A stretch of 31,764 nt of DNA from Chromera velia (taxonomy: Eukaryota > Sar > Chromeraceae). Location: positions 1 through 31,764 of the forward strand of contig JAHBMJ010001373.1 of NCBI GenBank assembly GCA_018398765.1, given 5' to 3'. Made by a program: the position numbers and the translations under genes. This document shows positions 20,191 to 29,841 of this stretch, piece by piece. The notes below the pieces were generated by a model. That model ran no database searches. It was not told the origin of the DNA and saw only the letters and a program-made list of their open reading frames with translations. How positions within the stretch are numbered: position 1 is the stretch's first letter; each line of letters begins with the position of its first letter.

Positions 20191-20349
20191 ATGCCGGAGG
20201 AGGTGAGGAGGCGGGAGGAGGTGGACGGGGTTTCTCGTCCCCTCAAGGATTTGTACCGCGTTTCGTCCGCTCCTCCTCCTGCTCCTATTGCTGATGAGGA
20301 CTTCTGGATCCTCTTCGGCCAGGAGAACGAGGGATACTTTGTCCACTGA
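20191..20349 (+). CDS. Small 52-codon ORF, unrecognised
   Basis: ATG to TGA, 52 residues: 'MPEEVRRREEVDGVSRPLKD', 'LYRVSSAPPPAPIADEDFWI' and 'LFGQENEGYFVH'. Charged and aromatic residues are distributed as in real proteins. An in-frame TAA lies 27 bases upstream, after which a TTCTAG could act as an acceptor. It may be a last exon of the fragments to its left. A basic tail in other frames follows to about 20460. Confidence 0.35.
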   Translation: MPEEVRRREEVDGVSRPLKDLYRVSSAPPPAPIADEDFWILFGQENEGYFVH

Positions 20350-20504
20350 GGAGGCAGGGTAGCACATTGCTGCCCTGAGAAAGGGGGTCAGGGTTTTATC
20401 CGCCCGTTCTTCCAGGCAGAGGGGCAGAAAGCGTAGCTGGGCAGAGGAGGCAGTCGGAATCCGTTAACAGCGGAGATGAAGGGGGATGGGGAAAGAAGAA
20501 ACGT

Positions 20505-21330
20505 GAGGGTACGTAAAAGCTAAGGTGAAGACGACTAAAATTATAAGTCATAGTATATCAGTTTTATATTCAACAATTTTAACTTAGCCGCAATTCCTAA
20601 CGTAATTTCAATGTGCAGTTTTTTCAAAAAATTATCATTATCACTAGTTATCATCATTAATCATCATTATACACCATCACTATCAGCCTATTTCTAAGTT
20701 TTAAGGCTAAATTCTAGCGTTTGATAGGCCAATGACGGCAACGCATAAGGCAGTTTTGTTCTTAAAACAACGTCAAATTTGATCAAACAATGTTTTATAA
20801 TAAATTATAAGTGATAAGTGCTTTATCGGTACCTTAGGACACTGTCGTGGCAGTGTTGCCGTTTTGTCTTTTAGAGGTTATAATAAATATAATATAATAT
20901 ATTTTTCCAAATAAAAGTAAAAATTATATAGGTTTGAAGCGTAAATTATTAATATAAATGATAAAACACATTCAAATCATATGAAAACATATCCTAAATT
21001 AATTTAATTATTGAGTAGTTCATTCATTCATTAATTCATTTTTTATTTGGGTTACGGTTATACTCTCTATACGCTACAATTTTGGATAGTGGGCACCGAG
21101 TTGCCAACTAGATTGCTTAGAACCGTTGCTAACTTAACATCAATACATGCACCGTATGAGGTACGTGTCGTGTCACTGAAAAGATTAGCTAACGTAGTCT
21201 AACCTGTAGGCATCCATTGCCATCTAATACTTGCAAGCGTGATGATTTAAGTTGTTGAATAATCTTATTGAAGATCAAAATCAGACTGTTGACCTCTTAA
21301 TTTACATGCTCTACCACTCCTTGCATGCCC
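20505..21330. other. Second AT-rich block without genes
   Basis: About 30-35% GC, with TTATCATCATTA-type repeats and TAATATAATATAAT stretches, and stops in every frame. It separates the decayed plus-strand fragments from the 3' end of the large minus-strand gene. No terminal inverted repeats or RNA genes were recognised. Confidence 0.65.
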
Positions 21331-21376
21331 CCCCGTGCAGCGGCCTGATGATGAACTTCCGCCGCCGCCGCCGGCC

Positions 21377-21724
21377 TCACGACTGAGACGGCTTGCAGGA
21401 GAAGTGCGAGACGCTGTTAAAGCTGACGGCATCCTTGTTGTACGTTTGCACAACAAGCTCCGTTCCCTTTTTATAACTCCTGCTCTCCGTGTCTGTCAAA
21501 AACTCAATCCCAATGCAATGAGGGACCACCAGCATCACAGGGCTCTGTGAGATCATGAACGGAAAGAAGAACGTCTCGGCCTGGATCATGTTCTTCTTCT
21601 CCTTCTCCAGGCTCTTCCCTCCGTCCTTGAGATCGAGAAGTTTCCTCGCCTGGTCAAAAATGTGCTTCAGCTCCTCCCCATCGGCAGAGTGGTACGCGAC
21701 CACGGAGACGGCCTCGGAAGGTTC
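21377..21724 (-). CDS. Large gene exon 15 (C-terminus)
   Basis: 348 nt from acceptor AATGCAG to TGA, phase 0. Encodes 'EPSEAVSVVAYHSADGEELK', 'HIFDQARKLLDLKDGGKSLE' and 'SQSPVMLVVPHCIGIEFLTD'. It is clearly folded-protein-like (helix, then hydrophobic strands), but I do not know the family. Confidence 0.75.
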   Translation of the reverse strand, partial: EPSEAVSVVAYHSADGEELKHIFDQARKLLDLKDGGKSLEKEKKNMIQAETFFFPFMISQSPVMLVVPHCIGIEFLTDTESRSYKKGTELVVQTYNKDAVSFNSVSHFSCKPSQS

Positions 21725-24700
21725 CTGCATTCACGTGTGAAGCAAGTTTAAAGTGTAAGACGTGCACGTGTGAATGTAACCTTATCAGCACCACGCGCGC
21801 GAATGCGTGTACGCATATGCACTCACACACACAAAAACACACAGAGGAGGGAGGGGGAGAGGGAGAGGGAGAGAGAGAGAGAGCAACACGCATGCACAGA
21901 GACAAGCATCCATGCACACACACATACACAAAGACCCGCCCAAACACATACGCACGCACCCACACACAAACAGCAGCATACTCTCTCGCGAGCTCTCTCC
22001 CGCACGCACACTCACTCATTCGGACACAACACGCAGGAACTGACCACAGCTTGTGACTGCGACTGGGTTGCTGTCTGCTTTGCCTTCTTCTTCTGTTGCT
22101 GCACGCAGGAAGAAAAAGCCAAACAGAGACGATCTGAGGAGTGGATGACATGAGGATACATAGCCATTCCTTCTCTTCTTCTTTTGTTGCTGCACGCAGG
22201 AAGGAACAGCGAACAGAGACGATCTGAGAAGTTGATGACATGAGGATACATAGTCATTTTTTCGAACATAGCAAGCCCGAATCAACTGAGGATTCACTAT
22301 ACCGGCTCGAATTGCTGTCCACCCCTCAAGCAGAAAGGAAGGATCAACAAGAAACCAACGAAGCACTCCTGGTTGCGCACAAACTGTCCATCCTCTCTGG
22401 AATCATATCTTCTTTCTTTTTTACTTCGGCAGTCGATAGACGAATCCGGCAGGAGATACACAGTCTCATCTCTCTCTACCCACATGAAGGCACACACAGA
22501 AAAGAGACAATCGGCACGTACCTCCGACTTCTGGTCAGAGGGGGGGGGCGCCTCCCTCTTCTTGGAGAGTCGGGAGGACTTCCTGCCAGCAGTCTCTCCG
22601 TCCGTCTGCTCGCCCGAGGGCTCTGCCTTCCCTTTTGTGGCCCCATTCGTTTTCGTTCCCTTTCCCTTCTCCTCACCTCCCTGCTGCTGCACGAGGTTCC
22701 CCTCCTTCCCCTTCTTCTTCTTCTTCTTCCCCCCTTCCTCGGGTTGTGCAGTCGCACCGCCCTTTGCCCTCTCCTGCTGTGCCTGTTTCTGCTCTCCCTT
22801 GGGTACCTGAACGGAAAGGAAAGGAAAGGACACACATTCACAATGAGTGGGGGCTCCTGTGCAATAACCCCCCCCCCCTAGTTTCATCCAAACGGGCAAT
22901 GCGGCAATTCCTTTTTCTTTCCCTTTGCCCTTTCGTGCTGCCTGTCTTCTCCCATATTTCCGCGACTGTCGCACCCCCCCTTTTGTTGGGAACTGAAGAA
23001 AGAACCACAAGAGCGCATTTGCCTTTTCTGGCTCCTATTTCAAGACCTTCCCCGAAAAGACATCGACCTGCAGACAGTTGAGTTTGCAGGTCCAGCTCAA
23101 GTTGTTTCCCATCATGTACATCACCTCGGCCCTGTGCTTTTTGTCGTACGGGAACGGGACCCCCCCGCACTTCTCGTAGGACTTCGCGATGATGTTGTCG
23201 CGGGGAGGGGCCAAGGGGTAGCTGCACGCGGTGCATTCATACATGTATGCGCACATCAGTTTCAATCACATTGACATGCGCAAGAACATACGGTCAACCG
23301 GACACGCGACGGGACGCCCTTGTTGCGAAAGGAAGCAATCAGCCTGTCTGTGACGCTGCTCTCGTCATTGTCTGAGGTACAGTGTCAATGAGTTTGATCC
23401 AATTAGAGCACTCTGAATGAATTGCGTGAATCTTTTCAATCTCTTTCTCAATCGACGCGCTTTTCCGATCAAGATCAAAAGCATGCATGAATCTGAAAAA
23501 TTCAGTGACAAACTCCCATCCAACCAACTACCCCTCCCCAACTTACACACCACACAAAGACCCAAACACCACCACCACCGGACGCGTGAGCCCTCCCGAA
23601 CCTCATGGCTGTCTGGGAAAGATTTCCTCATACTGGTTTTCTGTGTGTGTCTCTCTTGATTGAAACTGACAAATTGAAGAGGCTTTCGTCCTTCGAACCT
23701 TCAGCTTCCTCCAAAAGGAAAGCCAGCTCCTCCTCTGCACGCATTGAGAAGCAAAGGGAAAAAAGAGACAGAGTTTCTCTAGAATTCTTGAGGCCGAATC
23801 GGTGTGTGGCTGTCCGTTCTTCTGAAAAGCCATCTGACGCTCTTTCGTTCCGAGCTAACCTCCATGGCAGTCATCCTTCATCAAGCCTCCCCTCTCTGCT
23901 CACCTTGTTCCTTCCGTCCTTAATCAGTTTCCTTACTGGGAGGAGCGGGAGCAGAATTTCAGACCTCTGTGTGGATTGACGTGTGTGCATAGACAGCAAG
24001 AAAAGCTGTTCACAGAATTCTGAAAAGACAAATCAGTGCCCCCATCAAAAAGGGAGTCCGCACACTCACTGACCAGGCAGACACAGACCCACTCACTCAC
24101 TCACTGACCAGGTAGACCTCCAAAGAACTGTTTGAAGATGGCCTCCTTCGCCCCCTCGTCCTTTGCGACTTTGAGAACCCAGTCGGAGCTCTTCCTCAAC
24201 GCCCTGCAGCGTTGGAGGGCCTGTCCGGCAGGAAGAACCACCCCCCACTCCACGACGCGGAAGTTCGCCTGGCCCTCGTCTGCGTCAATGTCCTGTGCGA
24301 GGAAGACCCCCTCATTCACTCTCCCTCCCCCCGCCTCGCCATTCTCTCCTTCTCCCTCTGCCCCCCCGTCCCCCTCTGTGTCACCCGAAGGCGACGCCAC
24401 CACGGAGGCCCGTCTCTGCAAACAAGAGAAGACAAGAGAAGAGGAGCTAGAGGAGAGGAGAGGAGAGGAGAGGAGAGGAGCGGAGCGGAGCGGAGAGGAG
24501 AGGCGAGGGGAGGAGAGGAAAGAAGAGAAGAGAAGAGAAGAGAAGAGGAGAGGAGCGGAGCGGAGCGGAGCGGAGCGGAGAGGGGAGGAGAGGAGAGGAG
24601 CGGAGAGGAGAGGAGCGGAGAGGAGAGGAGAGGAGAGGAGAGAGGGAAAGTCGATTATTCCTGGGAGGAGAGGAATGCCGGGGGGGGAGAAGGAGAAAAG

Positions 24701-27700
24701 GAGAATCACACACGAAGGCCAAGAAAGAAGCCAAGTAGTGATAAATTCACGAAAGCCCTTTGGCGCGCGGTATCATTTCGAGGTGCAGTATCAGTCCAAA
24801 TCTCAGGCAAAGACGATTGGCGCTTTGAGGGAAAATGAAAAGGGGATCTGAAAGAGCAGTAAAACGTAGCCAGTTTTTTCACCGCTAGCTTCCGACCTCA
24901 AAAATTTTGATTCCTTGACCAGGGAGATGAAGGGACTGGGGGATTTGGGGGACAGAGAAGATCCCCTTCCACTTTTCTGCCTCCTTCTTTGCCTCCCCCT
25001 CTGCCTTCTTCTTTGCCTCTTTCATGTCTCGCTCCTTCCTCCTCGAAGACCTTCTTGTGGGGCAGTTGGACTGGGAACCGGCAGAACAAGTGGACGAAGA
25101 AGCGGGGAAGGAAGCAGAAGAAGGCGAGGGGGAAGCGGAGGAAGCGGAGGAGGAAGCGGAGGAGGAAGAGGAAGAAGAAGGCAGCGTCTCGAGGGCCTTC
25201 TTCCCCTGTCCGATCACCGAAGCGTGGGGAGGCTCGACGAGAGAGAGGAGGAAATCCGACAGGACGATGAAAGTCGACTTCTTCGGGTTCGACATCTTCC
25301 GCTCCTCCTTCTCCCCCCCCTGCACAGAAATGTCAAAGCCTCTGCACCTCCTGTTGCCCACGCTCAGGTGCCCTGTGCCACCGTTCTCTGCCACTACAGA
25401 GCTCGCAGACGCAGCCCCGGAAGCAGGCAGGTCCCCGTAGACGAATTGGAAAAAAGGGGTGCCGTCCGGATTCTGCATCAAGCAAGGACAGTTAGCTATA
25501 AAGGTGCCATCGGGATTCTGCATCAAGCAAGGACAGTAAGCTATAAAGGTGCCGTCCGGATTCTGCATCAAACAAGGACAGCAAGCTATAAAGGTGCCGT
25601 CCGGATTCTGCATCAAACAAGGACAGCAAGCTATAAAGGTGCCGTCCGGGTTCTGCATCAAGCAAGGACAGTAAGCTATAAAGGTGCCGTCCGGATTCTG
25701 CATCAAGCAAGGACAGTAAGCTACAAAGGTGCCGTCCGGATTCTGCATCAAGCAAGGACAGTAAGCTATAAAGGTGCCGTCGGGATTCTGCATCAAACAA
25801 GGACAGCAAGCTATAAAGGTGCCGTCCGGATTCTGCATCAAGCAAGGACAGCAAGCTATAAAGGTGCCGTCCGGATTCTGCATCAAGCAAGGACAGCAAG
25901 CTATAAAGAGGCGCATGGAACACTGGACAGACCTTCTTTCTCAGCCAGAACCGAAGTGAGCAAAACCGTTGTTCCGTTCCACTAGCAGGAAAGGGAACTA
26001 CAGAAAGCTTGTGAGAGCACACAGACAGACATGTTCGCTCAGACTACGGCATGTATCAACCCCCCCCCCAAACACGACGACCAACCTTTTCTTTCAGAAG
26101 TCTTCCAGACACCCCGAAGCCAGTCTCAAAAGAGAACTTTGCCAGAGGAGCGGCCTGCTTTGAACCGCCATCCTCTGACGACGAAGGCGGAGGATGCTGG
26201 AGGAGGACGGGTGTCGACCCTTCGAGCACCCACCGATACCTGCCGTTCAGTCTGCTGTGCATGCCCAGACGAGTCATCTTCATAGAGGTCAGGGGCAGGG
26301 CCGGGCTCGACTCCTCAGTCTGCTCTCCAGAAGACGCCTGCTGACTCCGGACCAGGTCTTTGTACTCCCTCTCCCTCAAACACGCCCCACAGAACCCCCC
26401 CTTTCTCTTCTGGTTGGAACAGCGACCGTACTTCCCTTTGCAGAGATTACTCTTCCGTTTCCGTTTCGCCCCGAGGCACGCGAGCATCTTCTTTGCTGCC
26501 TCACCACTTGCGTCGGCGCTTTCAGAGATTTTGTCTGAGCTGCAGAGGCCAAAATGACATCGAGAGGAAAAGAAATTTAGTCAAAGGAAGGAGAAACGCA
26601 TACAGCCTTCACAGAAACGGAGAGACCGGCACCTTATACCTGTCAGGATCAATCAGGCAGACAGACAACACAGACACGCACGGACGAACACACACAGGGT
26701 GGGAGAGAGAGACGGGGAGAGAGAGAGGGAGAAAGAGAGAGAGAAAGAGAGAGAAAGAAGAAAGAGAAGAAGAAGCAGAAGAAGGAAGTAGAGAACCGCG
26801 GAGAGGGAGAGACAGACAGGAGGAAGGGGGCACGAACCCTGGCATCCCGGCATCTGCAGCCTCAGCTGCCTCCGATGGCCCCCCAGTCCCTGTCACCGTC
26901 CCTGCAGCACCTGCCGACAGATGAACGAAAACAGATCCAAAACACACTCAAACCTGAAGACTGAGCCCACCCGAGCAGGTACTTGTGTGGCATTGCAGAA
27001 GAAAAGACTCTTTCTCGGGGGACCAGAATATGTCAACAGGAAGTAACAGGAGACAGCAGGCTATGTTGCAAAGAGAAAGCTGCAGATCATCATCACCAAA
27101 AAAAGAGAAGACAGCTGAAGAGAGGACGGGACCTCATAGAAGTTCATGCAGAACAGCACAGACCCGCAAAGCAAACGCGTCATCGTACAAACGAAAAGGG
27201 CAGACATTGATGTCAGAATGGACGCAGAAATAGACGGTCCACACACACACACACACACACACTGTGCTGACTTTCGGCTTCTTCATCCTCCTTCTCTGCC
27301 GCCTCGCCGTTCATCTCTTCATCCTCCTCCTCCTCTTCCTCCTGAAGGGGCCCTCCTTCTAGAGACACCACTGCCAGAGGAAAGGGGTTGGCCTGCCCTC
27401 TCAGTCGAGGGGCAAGGTTCCCAGACGCACCCCACCAGGCAGCGAACTGCTGTGACTCCATCACCTCCCGCTTCAGGCCTCGGGGCTTCTTGACGCGCTG
27501 CGCGTTCCCGCCCTCCTTGTCTTCTTCTCGGACTTCGCCAGTCTCCTCCTCTCTCTCATCTGCAGCCATGCGTGCACACAGCAAGAGTGGGAGAGTCAAA
27601 GCGAAAAATGGGTGGAAGAGAACAAGAAGGACGGGATTCCTGGTTCGACACGATTGGACATAAGCTGCGTGGGAGAGACCAGCAAAGGCCCCAACCTTCA

Positions 27701-29683
27701 AAGCCGAAAAGGTCTGACAGAAGAGCACACTAATATGAGGACAGACACGAATTGCTGATCGATGCTCTCTTCCTCTCTCTCACACATACTGACGCACGCA
27801 CGCACAGACAGAGGTGGCAACAGAAGAGAGAGTGTTGTCTCGCAGTCCGGCTGAACTGACCTCCTGCCTCTGCCGCCTCCTCTGGTCCCTCCTCCTCGTT
27901 GTCCATCTCTTCATCCTCCTCCTCTTCCTCCTCTTCTTCCGTAAGGGAAGGGACTTCTAGAGACACCACTGCCAGAGGAAAGGGGATGGCCTGCCCTCTC
28001 AGTCGAGGGGCAAGGTTCCCAGACGCACTCCACCAGGCAGCGAACTGCTGTGACTCCATCACCTCCCGCTTTAGGCCTCGGGGCTTCTTGACGCGCTGCG
28101 CGTCCCCGCCCTCCTTCTCTTCTTCTCGGACTTCGCCAGTCTCCTCCTCTCTCTCATCTGCAGCCATGGCAAGAGTGGGAGAGTCAAAGCGAAAAATGGG
28201 TGGAAGAGAACAAGAAGGACGGGATTCCTGGTTCGACACGATTGGACATAAGCTGCGTGGGAGAGACCAGCAAAGGCCCCAACCTTCAAAGCCGAAAAGG
28301 TCTGACAGAAGAGCACACTAATATGAGGACAGACACGAATTGCTGATCGATGCTCTCTTCCTCTCTCTCACACATACTGACGCACGCACGCACAGACAGA
28401 GGTGGCAACAGAGAGAGTGTTGTCTCGTAGTCCGGCTGAACTGACCTCCTGCCTTTGCCGCCTCCTCTGGTCCCTCCTCCTCGTTGTCCATCTCTTCATC
28501 CTCCTCCTCTTCCTCCTCCCCTTCCGTAAGGGAAGGGACTTCTACAGACACGACTGCCAGAGGAAAGGGGTTGGCCTGCCCTCTCAGTCGAGGGGCAAGG
28601 TTCCCAGACGCACCCCACCAGGCAGCGAACTGCTGTGACTCCATCACCTCCCGCTTTAGGCCACGGGGCTTCTTGACGCGCTGCGCGTCCCCGCCCTCCT
28701 TCTCTTCTTCTCGGACTTCGCCAGTCTCCCCCTCTCTCTCATCTGCGGCGATGCGTGCACACACGAAGAATGCGAGAGTCAAAGGGAAATATGTGTGGAA
28801 GAGAACAAGAAAGAGGGGATTCCTGAGTTGATACGATTGAACAGAAGCTGCGTGGGAGAGACCGGCAAAGAGGCAAACCTCGATAGCCGAAAAAGTTTGA
28901 AAGAAAAGGATACCTGTATTAGGACTGACACGAATTGCTGATGCTCTATATCTCTCTGTCTCTTTCACACACACTCACGGACGCACAGAGGGGTGGGTGG
29001 GAGAGAATGTTGTCTTGTCGTCCGGCTGAACTGACTTTCGGGCTCTGCCGGCTCCTCTGGCCTCTCGTCCTTGTCCCTCTCTTCATCTCCATTCTCGTCC
29101 CGCTCCTCCCCCTCCTGCACAGGGGGGGGCTCTTCTTCTTCTTCTTCTTGTACAGAATCCACAGACAGGGAGAGAGGGGGCTTGGCCTGGCGTCTCGGTC
29201 CAGGGGGACGCCACCAAGCCGCGAACGCCTGCACAGCCCTCAGCTCACTCAGTAAGAGAGGCCGTCTTCTTCTCCTGACACGTCGGAGGTCAGACCCCTC
29301 CCTGCCTTCGTCAGTCTCCCCATCTCTCTGGTCTGCAGAAATGCACACATGCATGCATATATGGAGGATGAAAAGGCGGCAACTCGTATGGGAGGATTGA
29401 CGGAAAAGAACTACAGAGACTGGGCAGCGCAAGCAAGGAGAAGGACGAAAGAATACACGTGCTGAGAAAGCCGACAGAAACGATCTTCCTTCTAGAACTG
29501 AGAAGAAGAGACTGGCCAAGACAGAGAAAGCGTACTCACGACAGATCGGCTGTGATGTGGGAATCGGGCAAGGAACGAGACGCGCAGAATGGTCAATGAC
29601 TTTCCGTCTCAATCTATGTTTTCCCATGCTTCTCCAGTCGCTCACGAAGTGAAAACATAGAGACCCTCCCCCCGCCTCCCCAC

Positions 29684-29720
<37 letters not shown>

Positions 29721-29777
29721 AACAGACAAACAGACAAACAGACAAACAGACAAACAGACAAACAGACAAACAGACAA

Positions 29778-29841
<64 letters not shown>

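Larger units (their letters stand above)
27272..29332 (-). repeat. Tandem exon-intron cassettes (period about 590 bp)
   Basis: Acceptor-to-acceptor distances are 590 (29332 to 28742), 585 (28742 to 28157) and 598 (28157 to 27559). The three copies nearest 27272 are near-identical in exon and intron alike. The copy at 29332 is clearly older, and 30216-30004 older still. Parts of the intron 30682-30408 also align with the cassette introns. Confidence 0.8.

Noticed and set aside
22838-23236. Minus ORF beginning MHRVQLPLGPSPRQ
   Set aside because: It covers exon 13 in the wrong frame. The alternative frame is more protein-like and fits the neighbouring phase.
24101-24709. Ser/Leu/Pro repeat extension of the minus ORF upstream of exon 11
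   Set aside because: It translates the polypurine tract. The acceptor at 24416 separates it from the convincing protein sequence.
24915-25985. 356-codon plus-strand ORF with 15-residue repeats
   Set aside because: It is antisense to the exon and acceptor array of the minus-strand gene, whose splice phases are consistent over 15 exons.
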